DNA of 64,000 nucleotides from Ceratopteris richardii (lineage: Eukaryota; Streptophyta; Polypodiopsida; Polypodiales; Pteridaceae). The notes below the pieces were generated by a model, which saw only the letters and a program-made list of their open reading frames with translations, was not told the DNA's origin and ran no database searches. Shown here piece after piece: positions 22,194 through 33,500 of the stretch. Positions within the stretch are counted from its first letter, which is position 1. Each line of letters begins with the position of its first letter. Where the stretch lies: positions 105,593,258-105,657,257 of the forward strand of contig CM035433.1 of the NCBI GenBank assembly GCA_020310875.1. The letters run 5' to 3'. The position numbers and the translations under genes were made by a program.

Positions 22194-23700
22194 ATCCATG
22201 GTATATCCTCATTCAAGGTAGTGATAGGAGGCCAAACATAGGCTTCAAGTTTGATATCTTGCTTATTAACTTCTTCTAGGACCTTTTAAGGAGCTTCAAC
22301 CACCCACATATTGGAACTATCACAAGCACCTCATATATGCTGTTGGGGATGCAGTCTTGAACTATTGGAAAATCTTTCCCTAGACATTTCGAATGCTTCC
22401 TCGTTTGTTTTTCTTTTTTTGAGTTATTTTCTTTTCCTTCTTAGCCAAATATTTCTTTGCATAATGACATTTCTTACGAAAATAAAAACAAGAATTTAGA
22501 TGTAAATGATCTCTTGAACTTAATCGATTACTCCTACTTCATCATCAGCTCAATCTTCGTTTCCAAATCTTATTCAAAGTTAAGTTCATTTAAGACTTCC
22601 ATGTTCCATCTAGGATTAATCCTAGGTGTTTCCTTTAGCTTTAAAACCTTTTTGAATTGTTTTGCAATTCCTTTAATATAATGGGACGATTAGGGGTCAA
22701 AGCAAGGAATTATATCTAGCTAGGAAGAGTTCTTGGTTTATCCATAAGGGGGTTAAAATCTAGGGTCCATCTAAAAAATTCCACCTATGCATCTTTGATG
22801 GACCAATTTTGTTGATGTACTATTGAGTTAGCTTGAAATGGAGCAATAAAAAAATGGTAGAAATAACATTTGCTTGGTATTGCACATGAGGAGGTGGGAT
22901 ATCTAACACTCTAAAAGATTTAGAGACCCAACCTCTCAAAACATCAAGTGGGGTTCGAGGGCTAAGATAAAGGACAATAAGAGTAGTCTCCTTCAATAGT
23001 TTAAGTGCACAGTCAAAATCCTCCTTGGGCAAGCAAACTTTTTCCTAGGTCTAATGTTTTTTGTTTCCATTGAACAAGGCATCATTAGATTCTCCTTCAT
23101 GATTTGTTAAGGGGCTGGGAGAGTCTATTTTTTCTTGTCACGAATGGTAACCATATTACATGGCCTAAGGAAGTCTAGCTAGTTCAAAAGTGAAGCATCT
23201 TGACCTTTAGAAGTGTCATGCCAAGAGCCAAAGAAGGACAAAAGTGAGTTACCTGGGTGGAGACCATAGGCTTTGATGAGGACTCAGGTCAATTGTTTTC
23301 TCCCTAGCTTTCCCAAGTTCTGAGGAGCCCGTAGAGCCTTCCTTTGTTTGTTAAATCACAATCATCATTTTGGATGTGAAGAAGGATCTTGAGGTACAAA
23401 CCCTAAGGGCCCATTCATGGATGTCAGGTACTCAAGAAGGCTATTGTAGTCTTCATGTAGAGAGAACCATTCAAAATGGAAACATCATGGAAGAACAAAA
23501 CCATATACCCTTCATATGCACCTTCTGATATAAACTCTAAAAGGAATTTATTACTAGGGCTACTTGTGTTCAAGCTATCTTTGCTTGATTTGGAATAAGA
23601 GAAACCTTATTGGTTTTATATTTGAAACTATCCTTAAAAGTCATCCATTAGATAATGTTTTTGGGGAAGATAAAGGATGCAATGGTAGAAAATATAAAAG
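22194..23700 (-). pseudogene. Probable ORF1 of the decayed L1-like LINE
   Basis: Minus-strand readings in shifting frames give EDFDCALKLLKETTLIVLYL, RTPLDVLRGWVSKSFRV (near 22900-23030) and, further down, a degenerate zinc knuckle (CFYFRKKCHYAKK near 22480). This order, a core domain then a CCHC-like knuckle, is that of plant L1 ORF1 nucleic-acid-binding proteins. Removing A-I places it directly upstream of the ORF2 endonuclease at 3676, which supports one LINE. The family call is from pattern only. Confidence 0.5.
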
Positions 23701-24340
23701 ACTTCAATAGAAAAACTAAAATGGTAGCCTAACATCAATTGGAAGAGCAATAAAGCATTGTCAGAATAAAGATTCTAAAAATAAAGAGATACTTTATATG
23801 AGGAAGAAAAATATTTTCTCTCCAACTTTCTATGTCAAGATACAAATCACTCATTTTGATTAAATAGAAAATTATCATTTGTTTCCTTATCCCTCGTAAC
23901 CAAACTTTTGTTATGGGAGGAATTTTTTTCTACCTTTTATACTCCCCCCTAGTTTGGTTGATCTAGACCTTTGGCTTTTACCTCTTTGGATCAACATTAC
24001 TGAAGTGCATGTTTTGCATTATTCTTTACACTTTTAGAATGAGTGCCCTCCACTCGTTACAAAGGATTTCCTTGAATATATTTTCTTATTTTAGTGCTTT
24101 CACACAATTGTTACCAAAAAAAGAGGTATTCCTTGTCAAGAAAGAAAATTGTTATAGGTCTCATCAATTTAAGTCAATTTTAGCTTTCTTGTGGATCAAA
24201 TTTATTCTCTTTGAGCTCAATAGATCTTGTGATAATTAAATGTGATATTATTTTAAGACATATCTTCTTGAAACTCAATCCTCATATCTCACCTATAATC
24301 TTTTATGCATCTATTTGCACAATATCCACATTTAGCAAAC
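23701..24340. other. AT-rich sequence, nothing recognised
   Basis: No convincing reading frame, terminal repeat or RNA gene is visible. Confidence 0.4.
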
Positions 24341-24770
24341 ATGCTTCTTAAATTTGGAATAACTTGTTCCTATAATCATTAGATACCATTAAAAGATCCA
24401 TATAATAGATAAAATTGTGATGCTTTTAAGAAAGCTTCTTTCTTAGCCATAACTCATCATAGATCTTTGTATCTAGAAATTTAGGAGACCTACTTATAAG
24501 ATGGATCGTTGCGCCAACTACTTTTACCCAAATTTCATTATGAAATACATCATTGAATAATAGGCATCATACCTATTTGATGATTCATCCTTTCAAAAGC
24601 ACTACCATATGTAGCAGTAATTAAAAATTTTGTTCTATTTTTAACCTTGTAAAGAAAAATCCCTTGATGCCCTTCGTGAGTAGATTCTCCTCCATTTGTA
24701 TGTGCAAAAAAACCGTCTTCTTCTCACTTACACCCTAGCTATAGTAGATGAAGAATAAGATACATCAAAA
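24341..24770 (-). pseudogene. Old copia integrase relic
   Basis: The minus strand read across frames gives AFERMNHQIG, then HNEIWVKVVGATIHLISRSP and KFLDTKIYDELW. This corresponds to the C-terminal integrase segment of copia pol, including the catalytic-type glutamate region. Many stops show great age. No LTRs were found for it. Confidence 0.5.
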
Positions 24771-27275
24771 CTACTCAATATCTCTCTTTAAAGACATACA
24801 TGTGCAAGTATTTGAGACTTCATCGATAATAGCAAAGAGTGTGAGGATCCTCTCATGAATAGGTGTAGCATTGAGCCACATCAATCACTATAAACAAATA
24901 TGTGCATTCCTTTTCAATTAATTAAGCAAGAAAAGATTAATAATTTGTGTTGCCTTTACAATTAGTTAAGAGAAAGTTATTGATAGTGAATCCAAGTACA
25001 TTCAAGGAATGGTAAAATATTACCTTTCCTTTCTTATATGAAATGATTTTTGGTGAAGTAAAGATATAATGTATTTCTTTCTTATAGAAATAACCTTCTA
25101 ATCTAACATTACAAACATGAAACATATAACATATGTCACAATGCATTCTATAAGGTACAACTATAAGATCTTTCCAAGAGTTCTCCAAAGTCACAAATGT
25201 ATCCTACACCATTTGGTTTTTGAGTTCAATATTGAGAATTAGATTTTGAAATTTTCAATGAGATTTTGGCTCTAAAATTTTCAATCAAATTTTGGTTCTA
25301 ATTCAAAGGAAAAAAATGTACTTCAATCGATCAATTAATCAATGATTCCATTGGAGAATTTTCCAACAACGGTGCTAGACACAATATGTACTCTTTGATC
25401 TATAACTTCAAACAAGATAATATTAAGATTATGAGATTGGTTGCTCAAGGATTTAAGAAATATGTCAACTTTCATAAAGTTTCATTCACAAGAAAAGATG
25501 ATTCCTCTCTTCTTGGATGAACTCATGAGTGGAGATCTTAGAGCCCTAGTGTATATAAAGGGATGGGACACCATATAAGCCTACCTAAAGGAGTGCATAG
25601 TTTTGAAAGACAATCTAGTGAAAGACCATAATATACCTAAGACATCTTAGAGACTAAACTATGCTTCCAATGTCACTTCACATACCCAATGAAAGTTTGG
25701 TTCTAAAATTTTGTTTTTCCAAAAATTTCATCATAGCATAGCAACACTCACTATAGCACATGATTAAGCATTTCTAAGCTTGAAAACTTTTAGAAACTTT
25801 TTACTAGAGTGAATCCATTCCATATGACTAAAATAGAATGATGCAAAAAATTCAACAAATCTATAAAGAATTTATGAAGGGCAAACATCACACATTATTC
25901 ATGGTTTAACATTAAAATTTTGGTTTTCTAACTCTCTAGTCATGTTGGAAAAACTTGGATAAATTTTGGCTCCTAGATAAGATGAAGTTTGGCTAGAAAG
26001 TGTGCATTTCTATATTATGGAATAGATTTCCTATTCAAACATCACTTTTGGGATTTTGAGACATACTTCATGATCATATTTTCAATGAATATAAGACTCA
26101 TAATCAACTATTCTAAGAGTTTTATGTCAAAAGATTTGTTATATAAGATGTTAATCTACCACTCAATTGTCAACGCTTTGTTCAATGAAAAAAAAAAACA
26201 GCAAGGGAAATGGTCTCTTTTCCTATAAAAATCCATCAAGATATTCGACATGTTGCCCATTGAATGAAGTGATATTGTTCCATAAAGATTGATTATTTGT
26301 CCAATGATTATAGAAAGGATAGGTTCAAACAAGTGAGAAAGAGAGTGGCAACAAAGAGAATACATACCATGGCAGCACTTCACTGGATGCAACATTCCCG
26401 AATGCATATTCTTGAACCCCTTGGGAGAAACAGCAGACTGGGAGAGGAAAATAGTTTGTGATTCATACGCATGCAAAACGTGCTATATCATTAAAGTATC
26501 ACACACTATCCCATCCGGCGTGGATAAAATTATCCTTGAAGAGTTCAAATCAATAAACAATTTCACATGCTTTGAATGTTAACTCCCCTGGAAACGCCAG
26601 CTATCAATAGAACTTGCTTATCTTACTGATCTGGAACCAAGTGCAATAAATCACTTTTTAGGAAACAAATTGCCACCATGTCCAGTGGCAGATATGCAAA
26701 TGAAAGGGCATCACTTTTTTTATACAAGGCCTTTACAATGTAAGACAAAGGGGATACGTCTGTACAGGGTTGAATCCCTCGTTTCATCTTCAAGACTGCA
26801 CTGCAGTACAAAATACAAAATCAGTTTTATCGCAGCAGTTGCAATCATTAGACTTAACAGGACAACTCAGAGATCGTATCATATTCTAGGGTCAAAATGA
26901 TCAGATGGCCGACAAGGTGGAAGTTAATAATTCTTTGAGACAACCTGTGCTGAAATAAATTGTATTTGATCACCAAATCATACTATCAATCAAGCGAGCT
27001 GATAATCGAAAAGATCTACTCAAATCCCTGCAGGTCTTCAGAAAGGCTTTCACATGGAGAGGTGCATCAATGGTGTGAATACGGGCTTGATATTAGTTGA
27101 AGATGTTGTGGATGGTCTCATCTGCAGCTCCACATCATTTCACAGCCATCGCTATTCCAAACTTGCATCATGAAATTTCCATGCCGTTCATCACTGTAGT
27201 CAATGAGTATCGTTGCAAAGAGTACTTGAATTGCTATAAGGCCCTTTGGCAACCTGGAAAATCAGAGAGATGTAT
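24771..27275. other. AT-rich intergenic sequence and formin 3' flank
   Basis: A short plus-strand reading near 25425-25490 (RLVAQGFKKYVNFHKVSF) resembles the copia RT motif RLVAKGF and may be a relic. The rest has no recognisable gene. The part next to 27275 should hold the 3' untranslated region of the formin, but I do not see a clear poly(A) signal. Confidence 0.4.
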
Positions 27276-27511
27276 TCAAGCTGAATCTTCTTGTAAGCCG
27301 AATCTACTTCTCCGAGGGGAAAACAGCATATCATTTTCTCTCCTAGTAGGACTATGTGGCATCTTGTCTTGATCCATCCGCTGTAGAGAAAGTTTCAACT
27401 TTTCTTTTTCAGCTTCTTTTTCTAGCCTCTTTTTCTCTATCTCTATGCGTTTTGCATTCTCTTCCAGGGCTTTTTTAAAGGAATTAATAAAACTAAGGAG
27501 TGCAGACGTTA
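27276..27511 (-). CDS. Formin last coding exon
   Basis: 236 nt, acceptor AG at 27513-27512, entering in phase 1. It encodes [20 protein letters not shown], the last FH2 helix, then a lysine/glutamate-rich coiled segment ([16 protein letters not shown]) and a short basic tail ending QEDSA and stop. The tail is the usual C-terminus after FH2 in class II formins. Confidence 0.87.
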
Positions 27512-30500
27512 CTGCGAATAAACACACACAAAAAGGAGTTATCAGCAGTTCTAAAACAAGCTCCAATTTATTAGCAAAAGCTAGCTCCTATTTAAAGTAC
27601 ACATGCAACATTGAGTTTTAAGATACCATTTTCAAAAGGACATCGTGTTGGGTCTTCACCAAAATATTGTGCAACTGAATCTGCATTCCGTCCCTGGTTC
27701 GAACACTTGTCAGTGGATTCAATGCCCTAATTGTTGCATTTTCAAGCACATTCTTGTGACAGCTCATGTGGGGGAAAAAAAAATCTAATGTCTTACCACT
27801 TCTGCATATAAAGTAGCCAAAGACTTCACATCTGCCTCAGCTGTAGAGAGAAAAGCCTTCAAGACCTACAAATCACTCATGAGATAAGTCCTAATGGACA
27901 AAAGGTAAAAATACAAACATTCATGCATATAACTTCTTTAACTTCAGAATTATCACAACTTCAAATAAGAATATTAGAACTATAAAAGTATAATAAGTGA
28001 ACACATGCAATTGTGAAATCATTTAACGCATGAAAGCATTCAAAATTACTGATACCAATAATACTGGATTTTACATGCAATCAAAATTATAAATTATATA
28101 TCAACATATGTATACGCACAAACACCTACATACACACATGCATACATTCTTTTTTTTTCCGTTTTTGGAAAACACAGTCCATTCATTAAGTACAGGAGGA
28201 CATGCCCTCCAATGAAACAGCCGAGCCACATGCGAGAAAACTAAAGTGAACAATGAGACTTGTAGTAGAATGTATGTCTTGTGGCAACACACATGCTGCC
28301 AAAAGAATCCACTACGGAACCTATTAAGAACAAGCGTCTTAATGACCCACATACTCAGGAAGTGAGGTAAGCTCCAGAAAGTTCCAATGAGGACATTCAT
28401 GAGGCTTGATGGTAGCGCAAGGATTTGAAGACGTCAGGATACTATGGGACTCTTAGTTCCCGTACTGCTAACGCCGTTAATTTAATGAGCAGGAACAATG
28501 CTCTAGACCGTGTCATATAGTAGATGGTCATCATAACATCCAGCAAAAAACATGTAAACTTATGGATGTAGCCCAAAGATGGTGGATAAAATAGGGAAGG
28601 AAAGGACACAGCCACGTACTTGGATGGAATTTTAAGTGTTTTATCACAACAACTTTGTGCCCTCAAATGCTCTCCAAGAGTAGGTATCGAGAGGATTGCA
28701 TCTAAGTACCTTACTCTATCCCAGAGTTTCTTCAACCCCATAGGTTTGTCTTGGGCTTGAGGAGATCATTAGACCTTAGTGAGGAAAGAGAGGTTCCAAA
28801 CTTTAGCATAGGCTATTGAGATGGCCCTCGGCTATCACGACAATTGTAGTAGTAGCACTCAAGGCCAGAAGGCAAGGCTAGCCGACCTCTCTTGACTTTC
28901 TTTGCACCATGGTCATTCCACAACATCCAAAAGAGGCTAAACAAGTGCACATGATCAAGACAGCATCTGGAAAATAGAAGGAAAGTGTCTGCTATGGAAG
29001 AGAAAGCATATATTAAATATGTGATCCTGTGATAACAACAAGAAAAAGCTATAAAAGAGGGCCTCTACTATGGTGGCTTCGAGAAGCATAGTAGAGGCCC
29101 TCTTTTTTAGTCATGAGGTGATTGGTTGAAAACCAAACTATCAAGGTCCTCTTCCTTACGAACTCTACACATAACGTGATTAGTTCTCGACTCATCAGAA
29201 TATTACATTTAGGCACTATGGAGTTAGATTCTACCTACATAGTAGAGCTAGCTGATGGGAAGAGAACTAAGGTGTGGAACCGGTGAGTGATCAAGCTTCC
29301 CACACAGATTTAGTCCTATGAGGAAAGACTGGATTTCAAAATAGCGCGAGTCACTCATTTTGACTAGTATTAAGTAAATAGTGGCACTCTGCATCACAAC
29401 CAATAAATGAGTTTCCATCATATATTTATCCTTTTGAGAAGGACGGTAGGCAGATGTGAATCGTGTAACACTTTGCACTTGGACACAAATCGGAGGGTTA
29501 AAAGTAAAACCCTAATTTCTGAAATTAGTGTGAAAACCATTTTTCATGCATGGAAAGCAGTTTTTAAAAAGCAATATATCATATATTATTAACCCAAACA
29601 ATATAAAAAGTATTAAAAAAAAAAAAAAATCAAAATTAAGGTTTCCGTAATTTTCGGAATTAGAGTTTCCAAAAATTACGGATGGATTTTTTACACTTGG
29701 AAAAGCATGTATTAGCTAGTTTATATAAAGACAAGTGCTTCGTCTTTGGAGTGTTCTTGGAAATCTTATGGAGGAGGTCCATTCAACTTGGAGAGGTGAA
29801 GTTGTGTTTTCTTCATCATCTACTAAGTGTGCAGTAGCTTGGAGCTTATCTATTTGGAGAGATCATCTTCAACTTTGAGATTGTAGAATTATGGATAGCT
29901 TGTATTTGTTGTAGATCCTTTATGCTATCTTGTAACTTCATGTACTTCACATTGGAATGTAATGTTATATGTGGAGAATGGCTCCTCTTCTCTCTCTCAT
30001 GTCTTGTCTATTTTCATTATGTCTCTATTGTCTCTATATTGATTGAAGTACTTGGTTGAGAAGAGTAGGTGCAACCGGGCTACGATCACGAAATCACTAT
30101 TTCCTAGCTTCAAAAATTACTGGCTCAAAATGTTCACAGCTTGAAAAAGAGGGTACTCAACTCATGCGGTACATTTTCTGCCTTGATGCGGCTATGAAAC
30201 CTGGGCTGAGACCAGCCCCAAACACTCCCTCGCTCGACACACGATAGGCCCCAAAGTCTGGCGCCCCTTGCGGTATTTTTTTCAATTATCTAGATGAGAA
30301 TTACAATGTAAAGGCTGCTTCGCCAGCAACCAACACATACTTGTTTATGTAACCGGTGCGATTCTGGCACAAAACAGGCCCGAATTGCTGCAAAAACAGC
30401 ACCTGCGCAGCGCTGATTTATACCTGTAGCGGTGAGGTTACTACCCTCACCCGTACCTGCTTTTGAAGTAGTATTTAGCTACTCCGGGTACCTGATCAAG

Positions 30501-33500
30501 AGGCTCTTGCCTCGGCAATCCGTGCATCAATTTCCACACAGCTGTACATGCAAATGATCAGCCCTCTTGCGGGGCATAACAGAGAGAATTAGAGAGGGAA
30601 TAGAGGTGTGTGAGCGCGGAGCTTCACACTACATGTAGCGGGGCCGAGAAAGCACACCTTCAAGGCTGCGTAGACCTGAAAATCCACCATGAAAAAGCTG
30701 CAAATGAGCCTCCCAAGCTCAAATTCGAGCTCCCCTCTTCCAGACTTGGCAACTGGCTCAGAGAGTGCCATTTGGCACATTTTTAAGCAATTACCATGTT
30801 GGAGCTTCCGGTCTAAAAATATCTCAAACGGCGCGTCAGTTGACTTAGCTGCAGAGTCGGCCAATGATCCCCTCGTCATTTCGCCGCCAATGACGCGAAC
30901 AGATTCCAAAGTCCAAAAATAGTAACCTCCTAAATTTTAGGAGATGCGACCTCTGCATTCCTTCTGCTGTCCCAAGCATATCTTATAACTGGGGTCTCGC
31001 CAAATTATGTGTGGAGACCCCAATGCCATGACTTTCTACTGATGGCCACTCACGGGAGTGCCTCTTTCAAGTTCTTGATCCATTGATCTTTCTTTCTTCA
31101 GTGCCATCTCTAGCTGACCAATGCCAGCTTCAAGGCTTAGGTAACCATCAGTCCCACTGTCCCAATGGCCACCTTCTCTGGCAATGCAAAGGTCCAATGC
31201 CTAGTCCAAGAGTCCTCTGGGGGTAAAAACAGAAGCAATCCGCAAAGAAAAAGAAAAAGAAAGGAAAATATTTATCTTAGATAGATAAATACAGGGGAAA
31301 ACAACTGCAAAAATATCACCTCCTGGTGACACACCCCCCTCTTGAAAAACTGCAAGCGACCTCGATTGCATGCCACATGCATATCTGATGACACAGGGCG
31401 ACAACAAGATTCCCCAAGTTGTTAGTGCCATCGCATGTTCTACTTGGAATCAGATGACATAGATAGGAAACCCACTACCATATGCCATCCCAAGTCAAGC
31501 CTAGCATAAATGCTTACTTGGAGCCTTTCTAATACATGCTTCCGGACGCAATACAGGGCAAGAGCACGAGTATCACAACATGTATAATTCATTCTTTGAA
31601 GTGTCACACGTACAACTTCAAGGCACTCAAATTCTTTTGTTAATTGTCTGTACATTAATCAACTTTGTGCATTACAAGAGGGAAAAGTACAATAATGTAC
31701 ATTCATGGCATTGTAGCTTCAAGAAGGAAAGCCTCTTTGTAAAGCTGCAAAATCTGAGGAAAAACAGCCAACTCGGCTCTCACCCGAGCGACCCGGGTTC
31801 AAATCCCGGCAATGGAACCATGCAACCGGGCTACGATCACGAAATCACTATTTCCTAGCTTCAAAAATTACTGGCTCAAAATGTTCACAGCTTGAAAAAG
31901 AGGGTACTCAACTCATGCGGTACATTTTCTGCCTTGATGCGGCTATGAAACCTGGGCTGAGACCAGCCCCAAACACTCCCTCGCTCGACACACGATAGGC
32001 CCCAAAGTCTGGCGCCCCTTGCGGTATTTTTTTCAATTATCTAGATGAGAATTACAATGTAAAGGCTGCTTCGCCAGCAACCAACACATACTTGTTTATG
32101 TAACCGGTGCGATTCTGGCACAAAACAGGCCCGAATTGCTGCAAAAACAGCACCTGCGCAGCGCTGATTTATACCTGTAGCGGTGAGGTTACTACCCTCA
32201 CCCGTACCTGCTTTTGAAGTAGTATTTAGCTACTCCGGGTACCTGATCAAGAGGCTCTTGCCTCGGCAATCCGTGCATCAATTTCCACACAGCTGTACAT
32301 GCAAATGATCAGCCCTCTTGCGGGGCATAACAGAGAGAATTAGAGAGGGAATAGAGGTGTGTGAGCGCGGAGCTTCACACTACATGTAGCGGGGCCGAGA
32401 AAGCACACCTTCAAGGCTGCGTAGACCTGAAAATCCACCATGAAAAAGCTGCAAATGAGCCTCCCAAGCTCAAATTCGAGCTCCCCTCTTCCAGACTTGG
32501 CAACTGGCTCAGAGAGTGCCATTTGGCACATTTTTAAGCAATTACCATGTTGGAGCTTCCGGTCTAAAAATATCTCAAACGGCGCGTCAGTTGACTTAGC
32601 TGCAGAGTCGGCCAATGATCCCTTCGTCATTTCGCAGCCAATGACGCGAACAGATTCCAAAGTCCAAAAATAGTAACCTCCTAAATTTTAGGAGATGCGA
32701 CCTCTGCATTCCTTCTGCTGTCCCAAGCATATCTTATAACTGGGGTCTCGCCAAATTATGTGTGGAGACCCCAATGCCATGACTTTCTACTGATGGCCAC
32801 TCACGGGAGTGCCTCTTTCAAGTTCTTGATCCATTGATCTTTCTTTCTTCAGTGCCATCTCTAGCTGACCAATGCCAGCTTCAAGGCTTAGGTAACCATC
32901 AGTCCCACTGTCCCAATGGCCACCTTCTCTGGCAATGCAAAGGTCCAATGCCTAGTCCAAGAGTCCTCTGGGGGTAAAAACAGAAGCAATCCGCAAAGAA
33001 AAAGAAAAAGAAAGGAAAATATTTATCTTAGATAGATAAATACAGGGGAAAACAACTGCAAAAATATCACCTCCTGGTGACAGTAGGCATGTGTGAGTTC
33101 TCTTTGTGATGTGTGTTGGAGGAGAACTCCTCATGATTCAAGGTCCTTGTGTGTGTTGGTGGACACTTCCATGATCCAACATATGTTAAGATCAAAAGTA
33201 TAATGGTACCTACACAAACAACAATATCCGCTAACAAAATACCTACCTGGCATATGCCCCTTGTGTCAAGTTAGATGGGATTCTTAGAATAACAACCTTC
33301 CACAAGGGTTGAAGTGTACATTTCAAAAAATTCTGAATTTGGAAAAGTTGTTGGTATTTAAAGCCCACAATTAATATAGAGACATATATGAAATAGAGAC
33401 ATAGAGAGAGAATAGACAAAGTCACAGAGGAATAAAGGAGCAAAGCTCTACATATATGCCATATATTCAAAAAGATGAAGTACATGAATGTTACAAAGAA

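Larger units (their letters stand above)
30070..33082 (-). mobile_element. Intact 3.0 kb non-coding LTR retroelement
   Basis: Two direct repeats of 1262 bp (30070-31331 and 31821-33082) flank a 489-bp interior. On the minus strand each repeat begins TGTCACCAGG and ends CGGTTGCA. GTAGG lies on both sides (30065-30069, 33083-33087). A polypurine tract and a tRNA-Glu-type primer site sit at the correct interior ends. The repeats appear to differ at only two positions (near 30868-30890 against 32619-32641), so insertion is recent. There is no gag or pol. In layout it is like TRIM/LARD-type non-autonomous elements, with unusually long LTRs for so short an interior; it must have been mobilised by another element's proteins. 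Confidence 0.93.

Noticed and set aside
29053-29106. A rho-independent terminator
   Set aside because: The stem is followed by T-rich sequence, but the DNA is a plant intron where this mechanism does not apply.
30589-30922. A conserved 106-codon protein, present again at 32340-32660
   Set aside because: It is duplicated only because it lies in both LTRs; an opposite-strand reading overlaps it and no domain is visible.
31771-31820. A nuclear tRNA-Glu gene
   Set aside because: Only the 3' two-thirds is present, CCA is encoded, and it touches the LTR exactly where a primer-binding site belongs.
30070-33082. A simple tandem duplication of host DNA
   Set aside because: The TG/CA ends, polypurine tract, primer site and flanking GTAGG copies show LTRs of a retroelement.
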